From: Treponema putidum
GTDB lineage: Bacteria; Spirochaetota; Spirochaetia; Treponematales; Treponemataceae
Direction: 5' to 3'
DNA length: 64,000 nucleotides
NCBI RefSeq assembly: GCF_000755145.1
Contig: NZ_CP009228.1
Span: 1,969,694-2,033,693 of the forward strand
Part shown: one piece after another, positions 43,067 through 52,049 of the stretch
How the letters are laid out: every line of letters starts with the position of its first letter
How positions within the stretch are numbered: the stretch's first letter is position 1
Made by a program: the position numbers and the translations under genes
The notes under the pieces: generated by a model
The model's database searches: none
What the model was told of the DNA's origin: nothing
The model's input: only the letters and a program-made list of their open reading frames with translations

Positions 43067-44964
43067 AAGAAAATGTAAATCTTCATCTTCAAGAAATTAA
43101 AAGAGCGGAAAAAGACGGAGTGAACCTGCTCCTTTTCCCCCAACTTTCGATTACCGGAGCTTCTTTAGGTTCTGTTTTTAAGCAGTCGCTTTTGATCGAA
43201 AAAGCTCTTGATGCGGTAAAACTATTAGCCGAAAAAACTAAACAATTTTCTATTTTATCCGTTGTAGGTCTTCCATTTTTGTATAAACAGAATCTTTACA
43301 CTTGTTCGGCGGTAATCGAAAGCGGAAAACTTATAGCCCTTTTACCCCATCTTCCTTCTAAATTTTTAAGTTCTATTTTTTCAGATTTTGAAGAAAAACC
43401 TTGCCTGATTCGGCTTTTCGGGGGAAATATCCCCTTTGGAAAAGAGTTTAAATTTATTGTAAGCCATAAGAATTCTTCCGGTTGTAATACGGATTTTTCA
43501 TTTTCTTTTGATTTTTCTTCTTTTGCAGACCTTATTTTAAATCCTCTTGCAGAGCCTTCAAAACCTCTTGGATCTTCTGCTATGAGGCTGGAGTATAAGG
43601 CTCTTTCAGCCGCAAAAAAATCGGCCATTGCGTTTGCAAACTGCGGCATAGGGGAGTCCGTTTCGGATTATATTTTTGCAGGAGAATGCGGTATCTTTGA
43701 AAACGGAAAAGAACTCAAGTTTACTAACATTTTAGAAAAGCCTCTTTTTAAAAAACAGTCTGTTACTCCAAAAGAAGAGCTTTACATCTCTTCCGACATT
43801 GATACGGAATTTTTGAAGGGTCAAAAATTAGATTCAAGGTTTTTACAAAATTCTGATTCCGATTGGGAAATTGCAATAGAAAAAGAACGCTCCGACACCA
43901 AAAAGACTTTAAATTATCATGTACAAAAAAATCCTTTTTTACCCGATTGCGATAAAATTCATAAAAAGTTTATCTATAAGAATTTCTTTTCGGAGCTTAT
44001 TTTTTTTCAAAGCTCAGCCCTTGCAAGGCGCCTTCAGTTTATAGGATGCTCAAAATGCGTTGTCGGTATTTCAGGCGGCTTAGATTCTTCTTTAGCTCTT
44101 CTTGTATCTGCCTATGCTCTTAAACTTTTAAATGCTGGCCTTAAAAACATCTATGCCCTTACTATGCCTGGCTTCGGCACTACCGAAAAAACAAAGAATA
44201 ATGCCTTATCTCTGGCCAATCTTTTAGGCTGTACCGTTTTGGAAATCCCTATAGAAAAAGTGATGGTGCAGCACTTTTCAGACATAGGACAGGATATCGA
44301 TAATCATGATATTGCTTATGAAAATGCTCAAGCCCGTGAGAGGACTCAAATTTTGATGGATAAGGCAAATCAAATCGGCGGTATTATGGTAGGTTCGGGA
44401 GACCTGTCTGAGGCAGCCCTAGGCTGGATGACATACGGGGGGGATCAGATGTCAATGTACGAGGTCAACTCTTCAATTCCAAAGACCCTCCTAAAGGACT
44501 GTATACTTGCCTTTGCCGATAATAAGGTCTTCTTTGAAGATGAAAAGAAAAATGCCGATTTTTATGATATTCTATTAAGCATTATAGATACTCCTGTAAG
44601 TCCTGAACTTCTTCCGCCTAAAAACGGAAAAATATCTCAAAAAACCGAAGATATAATCGGCCCTTATGAGCTTCACGATTTTTTTCTTTATCATGCAATC
44701 GGGAACGGTTTTTCACCTAAAAAGGTATATTTTCTTGCAAGTGAGGCCTTTAAGGATTCACGATATTCCAAGGCCGAAATTTTAAAATGGCTGAATATTT
44801 TTTATAAGCGTTTTTTCTCTCAACAGTTTAAAAGGTCATGCAGTCCGGAGGGTGCCTCGGTTACGGGCTTTTCTCTTTCTCCCCGAGGACAGTGGCTTAT
44901 GCCGTCAGAAATATCGGTAAAAATATGGCAAAGAGAGCTTGAATTTTTACTTAAAATTATGTAA
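42976..44964 (+). CDS. nadE: Glutamine-dependent NAD+ synthetase
   Basis: The last step of NAD+ synthesis, with ammonia taken from glutamine. Residues 1-270 form the nitrilase-type glutaminase, with GVNLLLFPQLSITG (catalytic Glu region altered: Glu expected in FPELS is Gln here) and the Cys in AIAFANCGIGES. Residues about 340-662 form the synthetase with SGGLDSSLALLVSA (ATP-pyrophosphatase loop), ARERTQILMDKANQ, MVGSGDLSEAALGWMTYGGD and SLSPRGQW at the end. The loss of the Glu in FPQLS, if confirmed, would impair the glutaminase and leave an ammonia-using enzyme. Length 662 is near normal. Confidence 0.92.
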   Translation: MDKKGFNFCIEELGFYRVAVSSPGISLADIEENVNLHLQEIKRAEKDGVNLLLFPQLSITGASLGSVFKQSLLIEKALDAVKLLAEKTKQFSILSVVGLPFLYKQNLYTCSAVIESGKLIALLPHLPSKFLSSIFSDFEEKPCLIRLFGGNIPFGKEFKFIVSHKNSSGCNTDFSFSFDFSSFADLILNPLAEPSKPLGSSAMRLEYKALSAAKKSAIAFANCGIGESVSDYIFAGECGIFENGKELKFTNILEKPLFKKQSVTPKEELYISSDIDTEFLKGQKLDSRFLQNSDSDWEIAIEKERSDTKKTLNYHVQKNPFLPDCDKIHKKFIYKNFFSELIFFQSSALARRLQFIGCSKCVVGISGGLDSSLALLVSAYALKLLNAGLKNIYALTMPGFGTTEKTKNNALSLANLLGCTVLEIPIEKVMVQHFSDIGQDIDNHDIAYENAQARERTQILMDKANQIGGIMVGSGDLSEAALGWMTYGGDQMSMYEVNSSIPKTLLKDCILAFADNKVFFEDEKKNADFYDILLSIIDTPVSPELLPPKNGKISQKTEDIIGPYELHDFFLYHAIGNGFSPKKVYFLASEAFKDSRYSKAEILKWLNIFYKRFFSQQFKRSCSPEGASVTGFSLSPRGQWLMPSEISVKIWQRELEFLLKIM

Positions 44965-44974
44965 CATTATTCAC

Positions 44975-45598
44975 ATGCTTACAGCGTTTTTGAACTGGAT
45001 AGGTAACTATATAACCTATTTTCCTCTTGTGGCTTTTATAGGTCTGCTTCTAGGCGGGTTAAATATACCTATTTCAGAAGATGTTCTTGTTGCAATGTCA
45101 GCTCTTCTTTCTCAAGGAGAAAAGGCTTCCATTCCCCATTTTTTGTCAGCTCTTTATGCAGGAGCAATTATAAGTGACTGTATGGTCTACTTTTGGGGGC
45201 GGCTTATTGCCAAAGGAACCATATCTATCCGGCTTTTTTCAAAGATTATCACAAAAAAAAACACCTACCGCCTTTTAAAGGCTCTTCAAAAACACGGGAT
45301 TTTTACCTACATTGTTTGCCGCTTTATCCCTTTCGGTGTAAGGAATGCCGTTTCAATGACTAGCGGCTTTGTAAAATATCCTTTTTATAAATTTTTAATT
45401 TATGACTCAATCGCTGCAATATGTAACATTACCGTCTTGTACAGCCTTGTTTATTTTTTCGGCAGTAAGGGAGGAGATTTTATGAAGATATTCGGAATAG
45501 TCATGTTTGTCCTTTTTTTGGCCGCCGGTGCTTATCTTGTAACTTCGGGGAAGCTTTTTAAATTTGCCGACAAAAAACTTGAAAAAGAAAAAAAATAA
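44975..45598 (+). CDS. DedA family membrane protein
   Basis: About 207 residues, starting at the ATG at 44975 (MLTAFLNWIGNYITYFPLVA), since the longer frame overlaps nadE. DedA/SNARE-associated features: GLNIPISEDVLVAMSALLSQ (the conserved acidic loop), YAGAIISDCMVYFWGRL, and the charged RFIPFGVRNAVSMTSGFVKY (the R-x-x-P-x-G-R type loop). DedA proteins are linked to lipid scrambling and membrane homeostasis. The basic tail (KFADKKLEKEKK) faces the cytoplasm. Confidence 0.9.
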   Translation: MLTAFLNWIGNYITYFPLVAFIGLLLGGLNIPISEDVLVAMSALLSQGEKASIPHFLSALYAGAIISDCMVYFWGRLIAKGTISIRLFSKIITKKNTYRLLKALQKHGIFTYIVCRFIPFGVRNAVSMTSGFVKYPFYKFLIYDSIAAICNITVLYSLVYFFGSKGGDFMKIFGIVMFVLFLAAGAYLVTSGKLFKFADKKLEKEKK

Positions 45599-45661
45599 CA
45601 CCTTTTTTACTTTGATTTAGCTTATTCTTTCTATAAGTGAAATCAATATGATTAATATTTT

Positions 45662-45755
45662 AAAATATATCGGATTGGCATTGCAAAATATATGTGGTTA
45701 ATATTCAAAAATATATAGGACTGGCATTGCAAAATATATAGGATTGGTATATAAT
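45662..45755 (+). repeat. Four imperfect tandem repeats of about 23 bases
   Basis: Units start near 45662, 45685, 45707 and 45731. Each begins AAAATATAT (or one A more); units 1, 3 and 4 share GGAYTGG, and units 1 and 3 end in CATTGC. Unit 2 is degraded. The last unit merges with the promoter of the downstream ATPase gene. Confidence 0.65.
45727..45755 (+). promoter_or_regulatory. Promoter of the AAA ATPase gene, built into the repeats
   Basis: TTGCAA (45727-45732), 17 bases, perfect TATAAT (45750-45755), 20 bases before the ATG at 45776. Confidence 0.55.
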
Positions 45756-45775
45756 TTATTTACTAGGAATTTTAT

Positions 45776-47053
45776 ATGATAAAGGTTCAAAATTATATTC
45801 CACGTGCTGTAGATGATAAAATAGATTTATATTTGACTCTTTTTGGAGCTGTCTGCATAGAAGGGCCTAAATGGTGCGGTAAAACATGGTCATCAGCCTA
45901 TCACAGTAAAAGCTCTTTTTACCTAGGTTCACCTCAAGGCTCTTTTCAAAATCGAAAAATGGCCGAGATGACACCTGATATTGTCCTTTTGGGTGAAACA
46001 CCCCGTCTTATAGATGAATGGCAGGATGTTCCTCTTTTATGGGATGCTGTACGCTTTGAAGTGGATAAGAGGGGCAAAAAAGGTCAATTTATCCTTACCG
46101 GTTCGGCCACACCTAATCATAAAGGAATTTTGCACAGCGGTGCAGGGCGGATAGGCAGATTGAGGATGAGACCTATGTCCTTGTATGAGTCAAAGGATTC
46201 TACAGGGGAGGTTTCGCTAAAGGCTATTTGTGAGGGAGCGTCTTGTTATTCTCCGATAAAAGAAGTCAGCCTGCTTGATATTATAAATTTAATAATCAGA
46301 GGCGGTTGGCCTGCAAATGTAGGTCATAGTGCTAAAAATTCATCAAAAACGGCAGCAGAATATCTCCATGCTATTTTGTCAGATGATGTATTTAGGATTG
46401 ACGGTATAAAAAGAGATGCATCAAAAATGAAGCTCCTTCTTAAATCCCTTGCCCGCAATGAAAGCAGTACGGCATCGAACCGCACCCTTAAAAACGATAT
46501 CAGCTCAATAGATTACGAAGATATTGATATAGAAACTACCGCAACTTATCTTAATATCTTTGATCGTCTTTTTTTAACCGATAATCAATTACCTTTCTCT
46601 CATAATATGAGGTCTTCCGTGCGTATCAAACAAATGGAAAAAAGACATCTTGCAGACCCGTCTTTGGCTTGTGCCTTACTTGGGGCCGGAGAAAAAACTC
46701 TTTTATCTGATTTATCAACATTGGGTTTCTTGTTTGAGGCTCTATGCGAAAGAGACCTAAAGGTGTATGCCGATACCTTTGATGCATCGGTTTATCATTA
46801 TCAAGATTATAAAAATCGGGAAATAGATGCAGTTATCGAAATGAAAGACGGTTCTTGGGCTGCATTTGAAATTAAACTTGGGACAAATCAAATAGATGAG
46901 GCAGCCGCAAATCTTATTAAGGTAAGGGATAGTTTAAAATCTGAGGGGGCCGGCTATCCTAAGCTTATGGGTGTTATATGCGGCTTAGCAAATGCCGCTT
47001 ACTGCCGTAAAGACGGGGTGTTTGTAATTCCGATAACTTCGTTAAAGTGGTAA
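45776..47053 (+). CDS. AAA ATPase with DUF4143 domain
   Basis: A 425-residue member of the AAA_14/DUF4143 family, common in bacteria and archaea and of unknown role (often near toxin-antitoxin or mobile genes). The P-loop reads CIEGPKWCGKTWSS, a GxxxxGKT/S variant; RLIDEWQDVPLLWDAVRFEV is the Walker B-like segment; GQFILTGSATP is the sensor-1-like motif; GRIGRLRMRPMSLYES follows. The C-terminal DUF4143 part contains YHYQDYKNREIDAVIEMKDG and WAAFEIKLG, which resembles a PD-(D/E)XK nuclease fold (D...E-I-K). The gene stands alone behind a repeat-containing promoter region. Confidence 0.85.
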   Translation: MIKVQNYIPRAVDDKIDLYLTLFGAVCIEGPKWCGKTWSSAYHSKSSFYLGSPQGSFQNRKMAEMTPDIVLLGETPRLIDEWQDVPLLWDAVRFEVDKRGKKGQFILTGSATPNHKGILHSGAGRIGRLRMRPMSLYESKDSTGEVSLKAICEGASCYSPIKEVSLLDIINLIIRGGWPANVGHSAKNSSKTAAEYLHAILSDDVFRIDGIKRDASKMKLLLKSLARNESSTASNRTLKNDISSIDYEDIDIETTATYLNIFDRLFLTDNQLPFSHNMRSSVRIKQMEKRHLADPSLACALLGAGEKTLLSDLSTLGFLFEALCERDLKVYADTFDASVYHYQDYKNREIDAVIEMKDGSWAAFEIKLGTNQIDEAAANLIKVRDSLKSEGAGYPKLMGVICGLANAAYCRKDGVFVIPITSLKW

Positions 47054-47067
47054 AAGGTCTTTCCAAT

Positions 47068-49122
47068 TTAGACACTTGCTTCCAATTTGGAAGCCGCCTC
47101 TGCCCAGCTTTCCGAAAGTTCTTCAGCCCTTGTTCTTAGTTCTTCTATTTTTTTCTGAACAGCCTTGCTTTTTTCTCCGTTGGAATAAACTTCAGGTTGA
47201 GCTAAGATAGCTTCCTTTTCGGCTATTTCTTTTTCGCATTTTTCTATTTCGTTTAAAAGCCTTTCTTCTTCTTTTTCTAATTTTCTTCTTTCCGAGCGGA
47301 GCCGTTTTTGGTCTTCATATGAAAGCTGTGCCGATCCTTGCGGCTTTGAGCTTATTGCAGAGATATCCGAAATATTTCCTGATTTTGAGGCGGCAGGTTT
47401 ATTCGGTTTTAGACTAACCTTATCTTCAGCCTCTTCTTGTTCGAGTCTGTAAAGATAATAATCATAGGTTCCCGGAAAATTCCTTATCCTTGAAGGTCCT
47501 AAGCCCTCTTCATCAGCCTTGAGCTCCAATACTCTTGTTGCAAGGCCCTGTATAAAGCCCTTATCGTGCGATACAAATACTACGGTTCCGTCAAAGCGTT
47601 TTAGGGCATCCAAAAGCACATCCTTTGAGTGCAGGTCTAAGTGGTTTGTAGGCTCATCCAAGATTAAAAGGTTTAACGGCTTTAAAAGAAGAAGGAGTAG
47701 GGCAAGTCTCGATTTTTCACCTCCCGATAAGACCGAAAGGCTTTTATAAATGTCATCTCCTCGGAATAAAAAGGCTGCAAGCATATCATAAAGTTTTGGA
47801 ACAAGATCGGTAGGAGCCGAGCGCTCAAGGAGGCTGATGATGCTTTCGCTTCCCGTAATGGTTTCGGATTCGTCTTGAGAAAAATAGCCCATCCTCACAC
47901 CGGCTCCTTCCTTTAAGTTACCCGTAAAGTTTTTATCCTCCCCTGCAAGAATACGCAAAAGGGTTGATTTTCCTGCACCGTTTTTTCCTGCCAACACAAG
48001 GCGTTCTCCTTTTTCGACGGTTAAATCCAAATTTTCGATTACCCTGTGAAGACCGCCGGTTTGGCCAAGGGATGGGCTTACAGCCGGGCTGTAAGCCCTG
48101 CTTCCAGCAATGTTATAGGCCTTGCTTATTCCTTCTGCCTGCAAGACTATTTTCCCCGAATGGGGGGCAGGAGGAAAACTGAAGCGTATTTTTTTTAGGT
48201 GCTCGGGAAGCTCTATCTTTTCCATTTTTTCGAGCCGCCTTATTCTGTCCTGCACCAAGGCTGCCCTGCTTTCGGTATACCTGAATTTACGGATAAAGTC
48301 TTCGGTTTTTGCTATTTCTTCCTGCTGCTGCTCATAGGCCTTTATAAGGCCTTCAACTTCAATAGTTCTTATTCTTTCATAATCGCTGTAGGTTCCCTTA
48401 TATTTTTTTAAGTTTCCCTTAAAAAGCTCGTAAGTTTCGGTTACCGTTTGATCTAAAAAGTAGCGGTCATGGCTTACAAGTAAAAAGCCTCCCTTAAATT
48501 TTTTAAGCCAAAGCTCTAACCAAGATCGGGCTTCGATATCAAGGTAGTTTGTGGGTTCATCAAGAACAATTATGTCGGCATTTTGTAAAAGAACCTTTGC
48601 AAGAGCTATACGCATTTGCCAGCCCCCTGAAAATTCGTCCGTATTCTTATTAAAATCGGAAGAAGAAAAGCCTAAGCCGCGTAAGGTTTCGTCGATAAGT
48701 CCTTTTTTTGAATTCCAGCCTGAATTTTCAAGTCTTGTCTGCAAGGTGTGATAATCGTTTGCCAAGGCGAGGAGTTTTTGTTCATCCTTTTCTGTTTTCA
48801 TTTTTTCGCCTATAGCGTCCATGGCCTTGATAATATCATAGCCGTAAGCAAAGGCCATTTCGGCTTCTTCCGCCAAGGTTTTTCCCTTATGGACAATGCC
48901 GGATTGAGGAAGATAAGCTATTGATGTATCTTTTTCTGATGCTATACCCCCTGAATCGGCTTTTATCTGACCTGCAACAATCTTCATTAAGGTAGATTTA
49001 CCGCAGCCGTTTGCTCCCGTAAGGGCAGCCTTTGTTCCTGCTGTTAAAATGAGGGTTATGTCTTTTAAAATATCCCTGTCCCCAAAGGCAAGGGAAATTT
49101 TCGAAAGTTGAACAAAAGGCAT
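47068..49122 (-). CDS. ABC-F family ATPase
   Basis: A soluble twin-ATPase protein of the ABC-F group, which acts on ribosomes (translation factors or antibiotic protection). Cassette 1: GANGCGKSTLMKI, SGGWQMRIALAKVLL, IIVLDEPTNYLD. Cassette 2: LAGKNGAGKSTLL, LSGGEKSRLALLLLL, LLILDEPTNHLD. The linker (YEQQQEEIAKTEDFIRKFRY) is the charged P-site tRNA interaction motif region. A C-terminal coiled coil (residues about 610-680, rich in KLEKEEERLLNEIEKCEKEI) is like that of Uup/YdiF-type members. I use the ATG at 49120-49122; the frame also allows TTG at 49140, which overlaps the upstream lipoprotein gene. Confidence 0.93.
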   Translation of the reverse strand: MPFVQLSKISLAFGDRDILKDITLILTAGTKAALTGANGCGKSTLMKIVAGQIKADSGGIASEKDTSIAYLPQSGIVHKGKTLAEEAEMAFAYGYDIIKAMDAIGEKMKTEKDEQKLLALANDYHTLQTRLENSGWNSKKGLIDETLRGLGFSSSDFNKNTDEFSGGWQMRIALAKVLLQNADIIVLDEPTNYLDIEARSWLELWLKKFKGGFLLVSHDRYFLDQTVTETYELFKGNLKKYKGTYSDYERIRTIEVEGLIKAYEQQQEEIAKTEDFIRKFRYTESRAALVQDRIRRLEKMEKIELPEHLKKIRFSFPPAPHSGKIVLQAEGISKAYNIAGSRAYSPAVSPSLGQTGGLHRVIENLDLTVEKGERLVLAGKNGAGKSTLLRILAGEDKNFTGNLKEGAGVRMGYFSQDESETITGSESIISLLERSAPTDLVPKLYDMLAAFLFRGDDIYKSLSVLSGGEKSRLALLLLLLKPLNLLILDEPTNHLDLHSKDVLLDALKRFDGTVVFVSHDKGFIQGLATRVLELKADEEGLGPSRIRNFPGTYDYYLYRLEQEEAEDKVSLKPNKPAASKSGNISDISAISSKPQGSAQLSYEDQKRLRSERRKLEKEEERLLNEIEKCEKEIAEKEAILAQPEVYSNGEKSKAVQKKIEELRTRAEELSESWAEAASKLEASV

Positions 49123-49126
49123 AGCA

Positions 49127-50434
49127 TTATTTTGCTGCAAAAAATAAAATCACAGGGTTCAAACTTCGGCGCATCACGATATTATCATTTATCCCTGAAG
49201 ATTCCACCGCTTCAAGACGGAGTCCCTTTGAGGAAATACTGTACATAAATACAACAGGGTCTGCCGTTTTTTCAAATTTAAAACTTAAAACACCATCATA
49301 GTCGGATGAAAGTTTTTTATCCAAAAAATATTTTAAGCTTACTTTTCCCGAAGAACCCGCTCCCGAAGGTATAATTGAAGGGGTTATAAGGGTATACCCG
49401 CTCCAGATAAATTGCCCGTCAGACAGTATTTTTAAAGAACCGAAATTCTCCGATGTAAATTCGGATGAAGTTTTGGCTATTTTCTCTATTGCAGCCTCTC
49501 TTCTTTTTAGCTCATTATTGATTATATCTTCAGGTGAAGCATTTAGGGTGATAAAGTTTTCCAGCCTATGTTTTCCGCTGTCATCGGAGAACTCAAGGCT
49601 AATGATATCCTTACCCCTTATCTGCATCGAAAGGTTAGAGCCTTCAAAAAGATATTTGTTTCCTACTTTGATAACCTGAGTATATGGAAAAGAAAGCCTT
49701 GTGTTTTGAAGCTCTATTCTTGCAATACCTGAGCGTAAGCCGGGGAAAAAGCCCCAAGTAAGGCTCATTTTATCAAGATCAACTTGTCTGCTATTTATCA
49801 TTTTTCTGTAATTTTCAGGGTACCAGAATTCATTTAAAACAGCCTCGAGCTCTTCATCTTTTTCTTGGGCTAAATTTATGCTTTCGGAGGAGCCTCTTTC
49901 CCGCTCATCATAGATATCAAGATTATATGAAAAACACCAGCCTCTTACACCGTCCTCGGTTATAACTTCATACCATTGGCCGTCCATAGGTTTCCCGCCT
50001 TTTAGAACAGGAATTCCTTCCCCGAACCATAGAATCTTTACAACTTGTCCTAATCTTAAGCGGTAAACCTGATTTGAGGTGTTGTCAGGGTTTGACCGCA
50101 TCGGAAGGCCGTCTAATTTAACCCTTGCATAAGCATGTTTATGCTCGGCTAATCTTGCCTGAAACCTAGCTGCATCTTTTTTTGATTCAAAAAAGGTAAG
50201 CTGTGAAAGAGGAATTTCTACCCTCACTGTAGTTTTTTCGTTTAGGCCTACAATGTAAACTCTTTCAATATTTGATTTTACATAAACCGGTATTATATCT
50301 CCTGCAGCAAGGTTATATTCGGGGATTGACCAGTTTAATACACCGTAACCTAGATTTTTTGAACAGGAGATAAAAAAAATAGTTGATAGTGCAATAAAAA
50401 CAAGCATTTTCCATTTTCGAAAAAAATTATTCAT
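49127..50434 (-). CDS. SH3-domain lipoprotein
   Basis: A 435-residue exported lipoprotein. The N terminus KMLVFIALSTIFFISCS has a lipobox-like end (FISC) for Lgt and signal peptidase II. Residues about 105-175 are an SH3b domain (ARVKLDGLPMRSNPDNTSNQ then VYRLRLGQVVKILWFG and WYEVITEDGVRGWCFSY), a fold used for peptidoglycan or protein binding. The remainder is beta-rich and treponeme-like without a named domain. The ribosome binding site GAGG lies upstream of the ATG. It overlaps or abuts the ABC-F gene start, so the two are cotranscribed. Confidence 0.82.
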   Translation of the reverse strand: MNNFFRKWKMLVFIALSTIFFISCSKNLGYGVLNWSIPEYNLAAGDIIPVYVKSNIERVYIVGLNEKTTVRVEIPLSQLTFFESKKDAARFQARLAEHKHAYARVKLDGLPMRSNPDNTSNQVYRLRLGQVVKILWFGEGIPVLKGGKPMDGQWYEVITEDGVRGWCFSYNLDIYDERERGSSESINLAQEKDEELEAVLNEFWYPENYRKMINSRQVDLDKMSLTWGFFPGLRSGIARIELQNTRLSFPYTQVIKVGNKYLFEGSNLSMQIRGKDIISLEFSDDSGKHRLENFITLNASPEDIINNELKRREAAIEKIAKTSSEFTSENFGSLKILSDGQFIWSGYTLITPSIIPSGAGSSGKVSLKYFLDKKLSSDYDGVLSFKFEKTADPVVFMYSISSKGLRLEAVESSGINDNIVMRRSLNPVILFFAAK

Positions 50435-50468
50435 GCAAATACCTCAAAATATTTCTTAAAATATTTTT

Positions 50469-51284
50469 TTATAGAACGTAATCGACCCCGGCCTTCCACA
50501 TATCAAGACAAAGCCTTGTGCGTTCTTTTTCTTCTTCCGAATCCCTTTCTCTTATGACTACATTGTTTTCGGGATGGGGCATAAGGCCAAGCACATTTCC
50601 CTTAGCATTGCATATACCGGCTATGTCAGCAAGAGATCCGTTAGGATTAAAAGGATATTCTCCTTTTGCCGGAATACCCTTATCGGCTTCCTTCCCTCCG
50701 TAAACTAAAGCAACCTGTCCTTTTTCAAACAACTCATCGAGAGTTTTTTGAGAATCCGTTAAAAACCGACCTTCGCCGTGGGCTATGGGGCAGCATATAT
50801 TCCCTTTTAAATCTTTTGTCCAAATACAGTTTGATTTTTGAGGAATCATAGTTGTAAAACGGCATTCAAATCTTCCCTGTTTATTGTAGGTTAGGGTGGC
50901 CAGCCTGTTTTTATAGCCGTCCTTATCTAAAACTATCTTTCCGTCTTTTTCTTTTCCTGGCAAAATACCTGATTTTACCAATACTTGAAAACCGTTACAA
51001 ATGCCTATAACGGGTTTTCCTGCCGATACGAATTCGCTTACCTCATCAAAAAAGTAATTGCTTAAATCGAGGGCAAAGAGTTTACCTGCCCCTAAAGCAT
51101 CTGCATAAGAAAAGCCGCCGGGAATTACAAGAATTGCATAGTCTTTCCAATTTTTTTGCTTTGATTTAAGCTTATTTATATGTACAATCTCAGGTTCGGC
51201 ACCTGCAAGTTCCAATGCCCTTGCCGCATCCCCGTCTCTGTTGGTACCTGTTGCATGTAATACTAAGGCTTTAGGTCTTATCAT
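50469..51284 (-). CDS. purQ: Phosphoribosylformylglycinamidine synthase glutaminase subunit
   Basis: A class I glutamine amidotransferase of 271 residues that feeds ammonia to PurL in purine synthesis. The nucleophile elbow is KPVIGICNGFQVLVKSG with the catalytic Cys. The N-terminal LVLHATGTNRDGDAARALEL and LVIPGGFSYADALGAG, and the C-terminal LGLMPHPENNVV with its His, are diagnostic; the middle (CRFTTMIPQKSNCIW) fits the longer PurQ group. Its ATG overlaps the stop of the ComFB-like gene (TAATG). No purL lies in the window. Confidence 0.9.
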   Translation of the reverse strand: MIRPKALVLHATGTNRDGDAARALELAGAEPEIVHINKLKSKQKNWKDYAILVIPGGFSYADALGAGKLFALDLSNYFFDEVSEFVSAGKPVIGICNGFQVLVKSGILPGKEKDGKIVLDKDGYKNRLATLTYNKQGRFECRFTTMIPQKSNCIWTKDLKGNICCPIAHGEGRFLTDSQKTLDELFEKGQVALVYGGKEADKGIPAKGEYPFNPNGSLADIAGICNAKGNVLGLMPHPENNVVIRERDSEEEKERTRLCLDMWKAGVDYVL

Positions 51285-51986
51285 TATTCTTCCTCACTGT
51301 ATTTGCATAAAAATAAATTTTTAATTTTATAAAAGTTTGAAGAGTCCAAAGGAGACTTTGCTCTATCGTCTGCCTTTAATTCGATATCAAATGAAAAATT
51401 AGTAGGGTCAAAGCCTTCTTTTTCAGCCTTTAGGACAAAAATAAATTTTTGGACATCTCCTGCATTTTTTTGCGGGAATTGCTCTTGGACAAAATGTATA
51501 AGCACCTGGGGTTTTGTCCGATATTGTATAGGGATTATCCCAAAGAATACTCATCTGGGGTACTAATTCTCCATTCATTTTAAGGCTTATTGTAACATTT
51601 TCCATAGGTTTAAAATTGCTTCCGTTTAAAATATTTCCGGTTATTGCCGGAAAGTTAAAAACAGGTGTGTTTTCGGTTTCAAATACGGGTTCACTGTCAT
51701 GAGGCCTTTTTGTAGAAAGAACTCGATGCATGCCTTCAACTACCAAACTCGTAATATCTGCCATAATCTGTATTTTTTCCGTTTTTTCAAATTGTAAAAA
51801 GTGAGCCAGTCCTCTTCCCGATTTTATGTAGCGGGGTTTTAGCCTATTGAGTACATAGCACATGGTGTCAACTCTGCATTGCATACAACTGCATGTAAGC
51901 CAGCTTTCTTTTTTTTCTTCGGCTTCGTCAAATAGTTTGTTGACCTCATCATATACCAAGTCTTCCATAACATTATGAATGATCAT
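51284..51986 (-). pseudogene. ComFB-like protein, frameshifted near the C terminus
   Basis: The frame from 51986 begins MIIHNVMEDLVYDEVNKLFD, then WLTCSCMQCRVDTMCYVLNRLKPRY, the four-Cys-like late-competence ComFB pattern. It stops at 51423 after CRRCPKIYFCPKG. In the other frame the protein continues from the same point as AGDVQKFIFVLKAEKEGFDP, with TNFSFDIELKADD, and ends SEEE at 51284, overlapping the purQ ATG by one base. The shift falls in an A7 run near 51466-51472 (minus strand GCAAAAAAATGC); six or nine As would keep the frame. ComFB proteins bind cyclic di-nucleotides or act in competence in some bacteria; the role here is unknown. Confidence 0.75.
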
Positions 51987-52049
51987 AAAACTCTCCTTTA
52001 AGATTAGCTCATCGCTTTGTCAAAACAGCTAACCTATTTTACCCTATAT

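Noticed and set aside
45662-45755. Possible CRISPR array
   Set aside because: Units are adjacent with no unique spacers, vary in sequence, and no cas genes are near; they look like duplicated promoter sequence.
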